64,000 nt of DNA, from the NCBI GenBank assembly GCA_045106815.1, contig JBGCFG010000095.1, forward strand, positions 5,348-69,347, given 5' to 3'. The position numbers were made by a program, and so were the translations under genes. The notes beneath the pieces are model-generated. The model saw only the letters and a list, made by a program, of their open reading frames with translations, was not told where the DNA came from and did no database searches. Positions 7,421 to 16,191 of the stretch are shown piece after piece. Position 1 is the stretch's first letter. Each line of letters begins with the position of its first letter. The stretch is from JAUIAI01 sp045106815. Lineage in GTDB: Bacteria; Pseudomonadota; Gammaproteobacteria; Burkholderiales; Burkholderiaceae_E.

Positions 7421-8317
7421 ATGACCGCACTGACCAACACCGCTTTCCTTCCGGTTGCCGGGTCGGCCAATGCAATGGCGCTACCCGCTGTCGGCAACAT
7501 CGAAGCCTATATTTCTGCCGCTCATCGCGTGCCGATGCTCACGCCTGAGCGTGAGCAGGCGCTTGCACGCCGGCTGCGCGATCACGATGATCTTGACGCC
7601 GCCCGCGAGATGGTGATGTCTCATCTGCGCCTGGTGGTCTCTATTTCCCGCCAGTATCTGGGCTATGGCCTGCCGCATGCTGACCTCATTCAAGAGGGCA
7701 GCATCGGCCTGATGAAGGCCGTTAAGCGATTCGATCCGGACCGAGGCGTTCGCCTTGTTTCGTTTGCCATGCACTGGATTAAAGCCGAGATCCATGAATT
7801 TGTGCTGCGTAACTGGCGACTTGTCAAAGTGGCCACGACCAAGGCTCAACGCAAGTTGTTCTTCAATTTGCGTTCAATGAAGACTTCACCCGGCACCTTG
7901 TCCCCCGACGAAGTAGAGACGATCGCGCAAGACCTGAACGTCAAGACGTCTGATGTCATCGAGATGGAAACTCGACTCGGCGGGCAAGACGTTGCGCTTG
8001 ATAAGCCAGCCGATGACGAGGAAGGTGGATATTCGCCTATCTCGTACCTGGTTGCGCCAGAGGCCCAACCCGATGTTGCGCTCGAGGCGCGCGAGCATGA
8101 TCAACTTCAATCTGAGGGCATCAAAGAAGCGCTGATGTCGCTGGATGACCGCTCCAGACGCATCGTGCAATCACGTTGGCTGCGCGACGAAGACGACGGC
8201 GGTAGCGTCACGCTTCAAGAGCTTGCCAATGAGTACGGCGTATCGGCCGAGCGTATTCGTCAGATTGAAGCGAAGGCTCTTAAAACCATGCGTGAGGCGC
8301 TGGTTCAGTACCAGTAA
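7421..8317 (+). CDS. rpoH: RNA polymerase heat-shock sigma factor RpoH (sigma-32)
   Basis: 298 residues, typical of sigma-32. Region 2 is well conserved (HLRLVVSISRQYLGYGLPHADLIQEG, then KRFDPDRGVRLVSFAMHWIKAEI). The sigma-32-specific RpoH box QRKLFFNLR follows, and region 4 ends in a helix-turn-helix (LANEYGVSAERIRQIEAKAL). It directs RNA polymerase to chaperone and protease genes. The start is ATG 7421 with AAGGAG at 7409-7414. The upstream perfect CIRCE site suggests HrcA repression, an additional control layer beyond the DnaK/FtsH-dependent turnover known in E. coli. A DMT-family transporter gene follows 54 bases downstream. Confidence 0.97.
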   Translation: MTALTNTAFLPVAGSANAMALPAVGNIEAYISAAHRVPMLTPEREQALARRLRDHDDLDAAREMVMSHLRLVVSISRQYLGYGLPHADLIQEGSIGLMKAVKRFDPDRGVRLVSFAMHWIKAEIHEFVLRNWRLVKVATTKAQRKLFFNLRSMKTSPGTLSPDEVETIAQDLNVKTSDVIEMETRLGGQDVALDKPADDEEGGYSPISYLVAPEAQPDVALEAREHDQLQSEGIKEALMSLDDRSRRIVQSRWLRDEDDGGSVTLQELANEYGVSAERIRQIEAKALKTMREALVQYQ

Positions 8318-8371
8318 ATCTGCTAATCAGACAAACCCGCGGTAACCGCCGCGGTCAGGAGCTTTCTTCCC

Positions 8372-9259
8372 TTGTCCCGTTCCTGGCCGGCCGTTGTCGC
8401 GCTCCTTTTAAATGCCTTCATTTTCGGTCTGGCCTGGTGGCCATTCCGCGAACTTGATAGTCGTGGCCTGCATAGTCTGTGGGCCACGGCTTTTTCGTAT
8501 GCGCTCATCGTGTTGGCACTGCTTGCGTTCAAACCGCAGTCGATTCGGGATGTTCTCACCAACCCGCGGTTATTGCTCCTATTTGTAGCCTCCGGGCTCA
8601 CAAACTCAGCGTTTAACTGGGGCGTTCTGGTTGGCGATGTCATACGAGTCGTCCTGCTGTTTTATCTCATGCCAGTGTGGGCCATATTGCTGGGTCGCTG
8701 GATTCTGGGCGAAGCTATTACGACGGGAGCAGTCGCCAGAATTTTTCTGGCGATAGCCGGTGCTTGTCTGGTGTTGTGGGAGCCGGGCATGGGAGCACCC
8801 GTACCGCAAAGCCTGGGCGACTGGCTCGGCTTAGTCGGTGGCTTCTGGTTTGCCGTGACCAACGTGACGCTCAAACATCAGGCCGGTACCCGGACGGAGT
8901 CGCGCATGCTGGCGATGTTTGCGGGCGGTACGTTTATTCCAGCATCGCTCGCGTTTGGGCTGATGTCGATGGGGCTGATCAGCGCACCCGGTGAAGTGTC
9001 AAACTGGCTACCGGGCTTGTTGGGCTTTGCGGTCGTTATGATCGTCGCAAATTTGTGTCTGCAATACGGCACTGGCCGACTGCCCGCGAACGTAACCGCC
9101 GTCATTATGCTCAGCGAGGTGGTATTTGCCGCGGTGTCAGCCGCGTTATTGGGTTCGGGTATCGTCACAACCCAGACAGCGCTCGGTGGCATGCTGATTG
9201 TGTTGGCAGCCTTGGCCGCCACCTTTTCTACCCGTCGCCCATCCGTTCAAGCAGGTTGA
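8372..9259 (+). CDS. EamA/DMT-family transporter
   Basis: 295 residues, almost entirely hydrophobic, with about ten membrane segments arranged as two related halves. This is typical of the EamA (drug/metabolite transporter) family, for example LLNAFIFGLAWWPFREL in helix 1 and VTAVIMLSEVVFAAVSAALL near the end. These proteins export or import small metabolites; no substrate is evident. The start is TTG at 8372, preceded by AGGAG (8357-8361) at a ten-base spacing; no in-frame ATG lies near the conserved N-terminus. It follows rpoH in the same direction and may be co-transcribed. It is convergent with the SCO gene. Confidence 0.88.
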   Translation: MSRSWPAVVALLLNAFIFGLAWWPFRELDSRGLHSLWATAFSYALIVLALLAFKPQSIRDVLTNPRLLLLFVASGLTNSAFNWGVLVGDVIRVVLLFYLMPVWAILLGRWILGEAITTGAVARIFLAIAGACLVLWEPGMGAPVPQSLGDWLGLVGGFWFAVTNVTLKHQAGTRTESRMLAMFAGGTFIPASLAFGLMSMGLISAPGEVSNWLPGLLGFAVVMIVANLCLQYGTGRLPANVTAVIMLSEVVFAAVSAALLGSGIVTTQTALGGMLIVLAALAATFSTRRPSVQAG

Positions 9260-9275
9260 TTCGCTACTGCACGGG

Positions 9276-9875
9276 TCAGAGCAGTTGCTTGATGTCCGAG
9301 GTGATGGCCTCAGTCATCGCGTTATGGCGCACCATGAGCCTAACCTGCCCTTTCTTGTCAAACACATAGCTGGCGGCGGTATGGTCCATGGTGTAGCTGC
9401 CTTCGGTGCGCCCAGGAACCTTTGCAAAAAACACTTTGAACTCGCTGGCCGCCGCTTTGATTTCATCGACTGTGCCGTGCAAGCCGACGAAACTCGGGTC
9501 AAATGCTGGCACATAGTTTGAAAGCACTTCAGCGGTATCACGCTCCGGGTCTACTGTAATGAACACAACTTGCATGCGCTCCTGCTCTTCGGGACTCAGG
9601 GACTCACGCACGGCTTTCATTTGGGCTAGTGTCGTCGGGCAAATATCGGGACAAAAGGTAAAGCCAAAAAACACAACCAGAACCTTGCCTGCAAAGTCGG
9701 AGAGTTGTCGGGAATTTCCCTCGTGGTCCGTTAGCTTGAAGTCGCGCGCGAACGAAGCACCTGTTATGTCGGTTGAGTTGAAACTGAGCTCGCTGCTTTT
9801 GCAGCCGGTAAGCGCAGCGCATAGCGCCGCAACAGAACCAAGCACCAAGCGACGGTTCGAAGAAGGTAAAACCAT
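9276..9875 (-). CDS. SCO1/SenC family copper chaperone lipoprotein
   Basis: 199 residues. A lipoprotein signal peptide is visible (lipobox ALTGC near residue 24), so the protein should be anchored on the periplasmic face. The thioredoxin-like domain carries the SCO copper motif CPDICP (CxxxC) in FFGFTFCPDICPTTLAQM and the conserved distal histidine in SYTMDHTAASYVFD. SCO proteins deliver copper to, or reduce cysteines of, the CuA centre of cytochrome oxidase subunit II. The gene is the last of the ctaA-ctaB block and is separated from ctaB by a 161-bp repeat. The ATG at 9875 is used. Confidence 0.93.
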   Translation of the reverse strand: MVLPSSNRRLVLGSVAALCAALTGCKSSELSFNSTDITGASFARDFKLTDHEGNSRQLSDFAGKVLVVFFGFTFCPDICPTTLAQMKAVRESLSPEEQERMQVVFITVDPERDTAEVLSNYVPAFDPSFVGLHGTVDEIKAAASEFKVFFAKVPGRTEGSYTMDHTAASYVFDKKGQVRLMVRHNAMTEAITSDIKQLL

Positions 9876-9917
9876 GATCTGCCTCTAAAGGTAGGCGCTG
9901 AAATCGATAAAACTCTA

Positions 9918-10078
9918 GCCTGGACTATTCATGAGTGGTCGGCTTATCGCGCCGTGCCCTGCGTTCACAGGCGTATTGGCGAACGAGCGCAATACTGGTG
10001 TGTATTGTCGAGTGAGCCAAAGCGCCTGTGGGCGCAGGGAACAAGTGAGAAGTTGGCCAGTTCACGAATAGTGCGGGC
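9918..10078. repeat. 161-bp long-palindrome repeat, copy A
   Basis: One of two copies in the window (the other is at 39626-39786, same orientation). By eye the copies differ at about 13 of 161 positions, and the central stretch of about 70 bases is identical. Each copy is a long imperfect inverted repeat: the first ~78 bases pair with the last ~78, leaving a small loop around TGGTG. It fills most of the space between SCO and ctaB, ending seven bases before the ctaB stop codon. No reading frame is evident. It may be a non-autonomous mobile (MITE-like) element or an RNA hairpin. Confidence 0.9.
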
Positions 10079-10084
10079 TAGGGG

Positions 10085-10981
10085 CTAGATACTGACGTAA
10101 TGGTCAATCAGCATGGCGCCAAACAAGGCGCAAAGGTAGAGGATGGAATAACTGAAGGTTTTGCGAGCGAGCGCATCTGAGTAGTCCACCCAAAGCCGCC
10201 ACGCATAGTAGAGAAACACGCCGCCAAGTGCCAAAGCACTGACGAGGTAGAACCATCCGCTCATTTGCAAGACAAACGGCAAAACCGTTGTTGCCACCAG
10301 CATCACGGTGTAGAGCAATATGCTTAAGCGTGTGTATCTGGAGCCATGAGTCACGGGCAACATTGGCAAGCCAGTGCGCCGATAATCTTCCACCCGATAC
10401 AGGGCGAGCGCCCAGAAGTGCGGCGGCGTCCAGACAAAGATAATCAGAAACAAAATCATCGCCTGAATCGGTACATCATTGGCCACCGCTGCCCAGCCCA
10501 GTACGGGAGGCATAGCGCCTGAGGCGCCGCCGATCACGATGTTCTGCGGTGTGGCCGGCTTGAGCAGTACCGTATAAATCACGGCGTAGCCAATGAAGGT
10601 GGCCAGCGTGAGCCACATCGTGAGTTCATTGACCTGCGCATAGAGCAAGGATGCGCCAGCGCCGCCCAGCAAACCCGCAAAGATGATGGATCCGGCGGTG
10701 CTGACCTCACCCCGTGCCAATGGGCGAGCACGGGTTCGCGCCATCTTGGCATCAAGGCGCCGCTCGATTAAGCAGTTGAAAGCAAAGCCGGCGCCTGCGA
10801 GGAGTGCGATGCCCAGATTGCCGAAAATCAAAATTGACCAAGGCACTGGCTCAGTAGAGGCCAGCAACATACCAATGAGGGAACAGAAAACCGCCAGCAT
10901 CACAATGCGAGGCTTGGTGAGTTCGTAGTATTGATGGACGGTATGCCGCCAGCCAGTTGGGTCGATTCCGATTGTTTGCAT
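10085..10981 (-). CDS. ctaB: Protoheme IX farnesyltransferase CtaB (heme O synthase)
   Basis: 298 residues with about eight to nine membrane helices. This UbiA-superfamily enzyme adds a farnesyl group to heme B to make heme O, the precursor of heme A. The prenyl-binding motif NCLIERRLDAKMARTRARPL (N..D...) is clear, and YELTKPRIVML at the N-terminus is characteristic of CyoE/CtaB. The second aspartate region is partly seen as YRVEDYRRTGLPMLP. It is transcribed leftward after ctaA with a gap of about 205 bases in which I see no gene. Confidence 0.96.
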   Translation of the reverse strand: MQTIGIDPTGWRHTVHQYYELTKPRIVMLAVFCSLIGMLLASTEPVPWSILIFGNLGIALLAGAGFAFNCLIERRLDAKMARTRARPLARGEVSTAGSIIFAGLLGGAGASLLYAQVNELTMWLTLATFIGYAVIYTVLLKPATPQNIVIGGASGAMPPVLGWAAVANDVPIQAMILFLIIFVWTPPHFWALALYRVEDYRRTGLPMLPVTHGSRYTRLSILLYTVMLVATTVLPFVLQMSGWFYLVSALALGGVFLYYAWRLWVDYSDALARKTFSYSILYLCALFGAMLIDHYVSI

Positions 10982-11186
10982 GTGTTTGTTTGGACCCGTG
11001 ATTCTTTAAAAGCCAACCATTGGACGGCTGCGTGGACTCAATTGCCAGCAGTGCGTCAACATCGAGGCCGGCAGCGAAATCCAGCCCATGGTATTGCGAT
11101 TGATCTGCGACTGGCGGGGGCGCCTGGTGGGTACTGCCCTGGCTCGTCGTCTTAAAGACGCCGGCCATGCTTCATCCCCGACTCAT

Positions 11187-12431
11187 CTACCCTGTGCTGG
11201 CTTTCGACCAGACTCTGAATTTTAGCATCACCAGAACCATCAGGAGCACAGCAGCGCCCCCATTGTGAGCAATCGCCAGCCACAGAGGCAGGCTGTAAAC
11301 AACATTGGAAATGCCGAGCAGAATCTGGACGACGAGTGCTCCGAGCAGACCAATGCTGAGGCCTCGTAAGCCAGGACGCACCCAGGTAAGCGCTATGAGC
11401 CAAAGTAAAGCAGCGGTCGCGATGATTGCCCCGATCCGATGGCTAAAGTGGATGGCGGTCAGCGCCTGGAACGGAATTGGCTCTCCGTCAGGTGTTTGCC
11501 CCAACGGCCGAATCAGGTGGAACGCATGGGTAAAGTCTGCATCGGGGAGCCATTTACCCTGGCAGGTAGGAAAGTCCGTGCAAGCCAAAGCTGCATAGTT
11601 TGTGCTTGTCCACCCACCCAATGAAATCTGCATCACCAGTGCAACCAGGCTGACTAGCAAGGCAAATTTCAGGCGGCCAGCCCCCCGATTTACCGGAATG
11701 TGTTGCCGCTGCCCTGCCTGCGGCGGCATGAGCGCACTACCGGCCTCCTGGCCAGTAGGACGGATTAAGGCATCTGCCGGTGCAGCCTCAATCGCAGCAG
11801 CCATCTGATGTCGAGGGGTTACCGAGGCTGGATCGGACCGAAGGCCTGTACTTTCCGGTGAGTACTCCGAGACCCGTCGCCATAGCCAGACGAGCAACGC
11901 AAGTGTCAGCATGCCACCAAGTAGATGACCCGTGACAATAGCCGGCTTGAGTAACAGCGTGACTGTCCACTTTCCGAACAGGCCTTGAAGGATGACCACG
12001 CCGACGAGAACCGTGGCAAGCCAGGGGGACCCGGGCAGATCCCGGCGCCACCTCCATCCCAGTACCGCCAGACCGATGATGAGCAAACCCAGGCCCATCG
12101 CGATATAGCGGTGGATCATTTCGCGCCAGGCTTTGCCCATAGACACCGGCCCATGTTCCCCGCCCTGCGCAGCGACGGCCTGTGCAATTTCTTCTTTGGC
12201 CTGCACCGGGGTGAGCTTGCCATAACAGCCAGGCCAGTCGGGGCACCCCAGGCCAGCATCCGTTAAGCGCACACCAGCGCCCAGCATGATCAATCCCAGC
12301 GTAATGAAGACGGTCACCATGGCGAGGTGACGATAGATTGCCAGCCGCCCGACTGCCTGCTCTGCCGCACTTGCCCTGCTTGGTGTGCTTTTGGCCATTG
12401 GCTGGTTTGTGATGGGCTCTGCGTTAGCCAA
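11187..12431 (-). CDS. ctaA: Heme A synthase CtaA
   Basis: Up to 414 residues, a COX15/CtaA-family membrane protein that oxidises heme O to heme A. The haem-ligand histidines are seen in REMIHRYIAMG, VTGHLLGGML, AIHFSHRIGA and AIAHNGGAAV, and GAGVRLTDAGLGCPDWPGC is the family N-terminal signature. It is longer than usual because a low-complexity insertion of roughly 60 residues (about 200-260) separates the two four-helix halves. The frame begins at TTG 12431, overlapping the stop of the upstream SCO-like gene and preceded by GAAGG. ATG 12398 is an alternative start without a clear ribosome site. Confidence 0.93.
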   Translation of the reverse strand: MANAEPITNQPMAKSTPSRASAAEQAVGRLAIYRHLAMVTVFITLGLIMLGAGVRLTDAGLGCPDWPGCYGKLTPVQAKEEIAQAVAAQGGEHGPVSMGKAWREMIHRYIAMGLGLLIIGLAVLGWRWRRDLPGSPWLATVLVGVVILQGLFGKWTVTLLLKPAIVTGHLLGGMLTLALLVWLWRRVSEYSPESTGLRSDPASVTPRHQMAAAIEAAPADALIRPTGQEAGSALMPPQAGQRQHIPVNRGAGRLKFALLVSLVALVMQISLGGWTSTNYAALACTDFPTCQGKWLPDADFTHAFHLIRPLGQTPDGEPIPFQALTAIHFSHRIGAIIATAALLWLIALTWVRPGLRGLSIGLLGALVVQILLGISNVVYSLPLWLAIAHNGGAAVLLMVLVMLKFRVWSKASTG

Positions 12432-13167
12432 TGCGTGAAGCCTTCAAAAGTTTGTTGATATCTTTCTTCATCTTTGACGGATCGGTTTGCGCCGGAAACC
12501 TCATCATGAGGTTTCCGAGAGGATCAATCAGGAAAATATGATCCACTGGCTGCTGACCCGTGGCTGGCTGAAAAAGGGACCGGGCCGTTGCGGGCGCGAC
12601 GCGCGCGGTCACCATACCGGCATGCTGCTTAAGCAGGTCTGCCGCTGGCGACACGTCATCCGTCACCAGCCAGAGCCTTTGAACACGATCACGATGCTTA
12701 CCAGTCGTCAGACGCACCTGACGCATGTTGTAGAGATTCGTCTGGCATGCTGAATCACAAGCTGCTGGCGCCACTAATACCATCAGCCAGCGCCCGCGCC
12801 AGTCGTTGAGGCTGACCGTTTCTCCCGCCGTCACATCGGGCGTTTTCGGTGCCAAGGGCGTATCCAGTCCGAGTCTGGCCTTTTCATCGACCGGCAATGT
12901 GTCGGCAAGCGGGCTGGTCTCCAGGCTCCGAGTGTCGACCTGGGGGTTTACCAGATCGCCGTAATTGGTCCGCCCTTCCGGCGGCAGAAAATAGTAAGCC
13001 GTATAAGAAGCCACAACGGGTGCTATGCAGACGGCCGCGAGAAGCAGCAGGACCCGCTTATTATTCGCTTTCGGTTTTGGCTTGTTTGCGCCTGGCGTTG
13101 CCCTATTGGCTGGCTCGGCGCTCGAGTCCGATGTGGCGACCACCGGCTCTGACTGTTCGACAGACAT
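12424..13167 (-). CDS. SCO-like, thioredoxin-fold membrane protein of the oxidase assembly cluster
   Basis: 247 residues. An N-terminal low-complexity cytoplasmic tail rich in Pro, Ala and Lys is followed by one membrane helix (VLLLLAAVCIAPVVASYTAYY) and a periplasmic thioredoxin-like domain. A CxxxC pair (CDSACQTNLYNMRQ) sits at the SCO position, and the strands LNDWRGRWLMVLVAP and DHIFLIDPLGNLMMRFP resemble the SCO fold. Such proteins sit between SURF1 and ctaA in many betaproteobacterial oxidase loci. A role in CuA maturation is inferred. ATG 13165-13167 was preferred over a longer frame whose first 32 residues look non-coding. It overlaps ctaA by eight bases. Confidence 0.8.
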   Translation of the reverse strand: MSVEQSEPVVATSDSSAEPANRATPGANKPKPKANNKRVLLLLAAVCIAPVVASYTAYYFLPPEGRTNYGDLVNPQVDTRSLETSPLADTLPVDEKARLGLDTPLAPKTPDVTAGETVSLNDWRGRWLMVLVAPAACDSACQTNLYNMRQVRLTTGKHRDRVQRLWLVTDDVSPAADLLKQHAGMVTARVAPATARSLFQPATGQQPVDHIFLIDPLGNLMMRFPAQTDPSKMKKDINKLLKASRIG

Positions 13168-13266
13168 CGTCAAGACTCGCTTTTGTAGTAGGGCTATTGT
13201 AGGCGCAGACGTGCATACTCTGCGGGCATACCCCTGTCGGCCGCACGCCCGCTTTCGGAGCAAAAA

Positions 13267-13482
13267 TTGAAGTGGTTGGTTCTTATTGGTTTCCTTCTGA
13301 TTATCGCCTCGATGGCCTCGGCGATGGTTTTTCTAGTGCGCGACAAAGGAGGCACACGAAATGTGGCGAGAGCCCTGACGTTTCGGGTCGGCTTCTCGAT
13401 TCTGTTGTTCGCGATGCTGCTGTTTGCCAACTGGATGGGCTGGATTAGCAGCACGGGTTTGCCTGTTAACCGAACGGGATGA
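13267..13482 (+). CDS. DUF2909 twin-transmembrane protein
   Basis: 71 residues, with two membrane helices (WLVLIGFLLIIASMASAMVFLV and VGFSILLFAMLLFANWMGWI) joined by a short basic loop, RDKGGTRNVARALTFR. This matches the DUF2909 family, small inner-membrane proteins found within cytochrome oxidase gene clusters of betaproteobacteria; function is unknown. The start is TTG 13267, since no ATG precedes the first helix. The gene is divergent from the SCO-like gene with a roughly 100-base shared promoter region, and it ends at a bidirectional terminator. Confidence 0.8.
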   Translation: MKWLVLIGFLLIIASMASAMVFLVRDKGGTRNVARALTFRVGFSILLFAMLLFANWMGWISSTGLPVNRTG

Positions 13483-13499
13483 ACTGAGCGGGCACCCAT

Positions 13500-13531
13500 A
13501 AAAAAACGGCACCCTGGGGCGCCGTTTTTTT
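13500..13531. terminator. Bidirectional rho-independent terminator
   Basis: An A-tract, stem ACGGCaCC, loop CTGG, stem GGcGCCGT and a run of seven T form a hairpin with one mismatch. It is symmetric enough to stop both the DUF2909 gene (from the left) and epsE (from the right), which are convergent here. Confidence 0.85.
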
Positions 13532-13544
13532 GACGTTCGACTGA

Positions 13545-14435
13545 TCAGAAGATGCTTTCTCGCACGAAGATCAGATCATCAGGCTTGATCGCGTCATCCA
13601 GGCGTGGCTCAAGAACCTGAACGGTCCGTTCCTGGTAACGACGCTGGACGCGAACGCCCCGGTCCGTCCCGCGCAGAGTCAGGCCACCGCCTTTAGCAAT
13701 TGCCTGTGCCAGCGTCATGCCACGCTCGAGCGTATACATGCCGGGCCGCTGGACCTGACCATAGACATAAAAGATCGGTGCGCGATTGACATACACAACA
13801 TCGCCAGCCTGAAGGGCCAGGTCTTTCTTTGTGTCGCCAGTGGCGAACATTTCAACCAGGTCGATATCGATTTTTTGCTGCTTACCATTGCGGCTCGTCA
13901 CGAGTGTCACGTAGTCGGCGCCAGCCTGAGTCACACCACCTGCCATCGATAACACTTCTGACAAACGCATGCCGGTCGTTTCAAGCGCATAGCGCCCTGG
14001 CTTGGCCACATTACCCAACACCGACACCTGCTGGCTGCGGAACTGCAACACATTCAGGGTGACCTGCGGGTTTTGCAGGAAGTTACCCTGCTTTAGGCGC
14101 CGTGCGATTAAGCGCTCAGCATCGGTCGGAGACAAGCCGGAAAGCTTGATCACGCCGAGCAACGGGTAGGAAATAACGCCGGACTCTGATACGCGAGCCT
14201 CAACGGTCAGATCAGTGTTCTGAAAAACCTGGATACGAACGACATCACCTGCGCCAATCCGATAGTCGACGCGGTCCTGCGCGAAAGCACCAGGCGCAGC
14301 GAACAAGACGATCAGAAACGATACAAGCGCCAGCGTCAGTCGCCGCGCAACATGCAACATTGAACCCGATGCTTTGCTAGCACCGTCGGCAGACCTGGCT
14401 CCACTAGCGGGAGAACTGTTATGGGTATTGATCAT
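13545..14435 (-). CDS. epsE: Polysaccharide export outer-membrane protein EpsE (Wza-like)
   Basis: 296 residues. A signal peptide (RRLTLALVSFLIVLFAAPGAFA) leads into the poly_export domain (YRIGAGDVVRIQVFQNTDLT) and two SLBB-type domains (QVSVLGNVAKPGRYAL and IFYVYGQVQRPGMYTLE). These proteins form the outer-membrane exit channel for exopolysaccharide. No lipobox cysteine is seen, unlike E. coli Wza. The ATG at 14435 was chosen; a longer frame extends to 14537 but adds an unlikely N-terminus. It lies downstream of epsL on the same strand and shares a terminator with the DUF2909 gene. Confidence 0.9.
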   Translation of the reverse strand: MINTHNSSPASGARSADGASKASGSMLHVARRLTLALVSFLIVLFAAPGAFAQDRVDYRIGAGDVVRIQVFQNTDLTVEARVSESGVISYPLLGVIKLSGLSPTDAERLIARRLKQGNFLQNPQVTLNVLQFRSQQVSVLGNVAKPGRYALETTGMRLSEVLSMAGGVTQAGADYVTLVTSRNGKQQKIDIDLVEMFATGDTKKDLALQAGDVVYVNRAPIFYVYGQVQRPGMYTLERGMTLAQAIAKGGGLTLRGTDRGVRVQRRYQERTVQVLEPRLDDAIKPDDLIFVRESIF

Positions 14436-14639
14436 AATTGCAGCATTTCCGTCGATTAATTTTTCACTGGAAAATAATAGCGGCCCCACTGAGCCGGGCT
14501 TGTGAACGATGTCGCACAAACCCCGCCGGGACGACAATTGCGAGAACAGAAGCGGAGTTTGTCTTTTATTGTGCCTGCGACTGACACCTGGAACGCATCA
14601 AACCCTGGCCAGGTGGACTCCTTACTAGAACGATCTGCT

Positions 14640-16001
14640 CTAAAAACTCAGGTTGCCGCCAATCGTAAATGAGTTGGCGTCATAACGGTTATTGATGAAA
14701 TTCGAATCACGCTCCCGCATCAGGAAGCCAACATTAAAGACAATATTGCGGGCGTATTGCCAATCGGCTCTAACACCAATAATCGTGATGTCATCTTCGC
14801 GCACCTCGGCCGAGTTGGCCACAAACCCTGGGTCACCGTCGTATTTGAGCTGTGAATAACTCAAATTGAAGTTAAGTGTAATTTTTCCCGTCAAACGAAA
14901 ACTGGGCCGCAGAGCGATACGATTTGTGTCGACGAAATTGGCAGTCAACACTTCCTGGGAGGCAATATCGCGGATGAGATCGGCCGCCATAAAAAACCGC
15001 CCCCCCGGCCTGAATTCATAAGTCAGGCGGGCCGTGGGACCCGAGAAGTCGCGCTCCTGCAAATTATCAAAGCTACGCTTGGTCAGGCCAACTTCGCCGA
15101 AAATTCGGGCGTCTTCATTGGGCTTGTACTGGGCCCGCAGCAGAAACTGATCCTGCACGAAGCCGTTGTCGATCGGGGTACCCAGCACACCGCCGCCAGC
15201 ATCCACGACCTGCCGATTAGGGTATTCACCGTCGGTCCGCCGATACACAAATGCCAACTCGGTACCGGTTCCGGGCGCGTAGCGCGCTCCAGCCTCAATA
15301 CCCGTGAAGTTTTGATCGGAAGCCTCCTGAGCGGCGGTGGAGTTCGTCAGCGTGGTGTTGTCGATGCCAGTAATCAGGGCCCAGCTTGGCGTCAGCCTCA
15401 GGCCGCCCGTAAAGTAGATACGGCGCGTACGCTGCAGGTTTTTCTCAGACTGACGCACCTCCGAGAACGAAGACGCCACCTGGCCAAGGTTTAAACCCAG
15501 GGTGCCAAACCAGGGGCGCCCAATGGCCCAGGCCCAGTTGGCGTCAAAGTTGTACCCGATATAGTCAAACTGAGAATAATTAAAGAACTTAACCGGCGTA
15601 ATCCGACCGCCCACTGTGAAACGCTGCAAACTGACATCGCGGTCAAACTTCACGCCGAACAAAGCATCAACTCGCGTGTCGCTGCGAGCCGTATCGCCAA
15701 AAATCCCGACCGGGTTAGCGCCTTCAGGCAACAGAAAAACGTTGTCTTCATACGTCAGGTCGGCACCCGCCTGGAAAGTCAAAACGTCTTCGACCTGTTG
15801 CGGCTGACCGAGCCCTTGACCCTGCCCCTGAGCGATAGCGGGCGATTGCGCCGCCAATCCGAAGGCTAGTGCGGCGGCCAACGCGACCGGACTACCTGCC
15901 ATGGGTGAACCGCCAAAGCGCGCAGGGGTACCCGCGGCTGACCGAAGAATGTATTTTTTGGAAATGGCTCGCGCCTTGCGAGTCGTTTCAGGGAGATGCA
16001 T
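14640..16001 (-). CDS. epsL: Outer-membrane beta-barrel exopolysaccharide protein EpsL
   Basis: 453 residues. An N-terminal signal peptide (AALAFGLAAQSPAIAQ) precedes a long run of alternating beta strands, such as LTFQAGADLTYEDNVFLLP, and the protein ends in an aromatic residue after SFTIGGNLSF, as outer-membrane barrels do. It matches the EpsL family found in betaproteobacterial exopolysaccharide operons, thought to be an outer-membrane component of polysaccharide secretion. The start has AAGGAAGG upstream. It is divergent from the EpsB-like gene, with epsE downstream, forming an export plus initiation module. Confidence 0.85.
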   Translation of the reverse strand: MHLPETTRKARAISKKYILRSAAGTPARFGGSPMAGSPVALAAALAFGLAAQSPAIAQGQGQGLGQPQQVEDVLTFQAGADLTYEDNVFLLPEGANPVGIFGDTARSDTRVDALFGVKFDRDVSLQRFTVGGRITPVKFFNYSQFDYIGYNFDANWAWAIGRPWFGTLGLNLGQVASSFSEVRQSEKNLQRTRRIYFTGGLRLTPSWALITGIDNTTLTNSTAAQEASDQNFTGIEAGARYAPGTGTELAFVYRRTDGEYPNRQVVDAGGGVLGTPIDNGFVQDQFLLRAQYKPNEDARIFGEVGLTKRSFDNLQERDFSGPTARLTYEFRPGGRFFMAADLIRDIASQEVLTANFVDTNRIALRPSFRLTGKITLNFNLSYSQLKYDGDPGFVANSAEVREDDITIIGVRADWQYARNIVFNVGFLMRERDSNFINNRYDANSFTIGGNLSF

Positions 16002-16191
16002 AGCCTTCCTTCATTGATATTCGCTCGACGAACGACTGTCGGCCATTGATTGTCGGGAAATCGTACGCGAGCGTCGAATTCGTCACCGTTCAAACATCTT
16101 ACTCGACCGATAATCACTGCCACGGCGGATAGGCCGCCAAAGAACAGGCATTCTGTCGAACCTGACTCCCCTTGTCTCAGATTAACTACAC

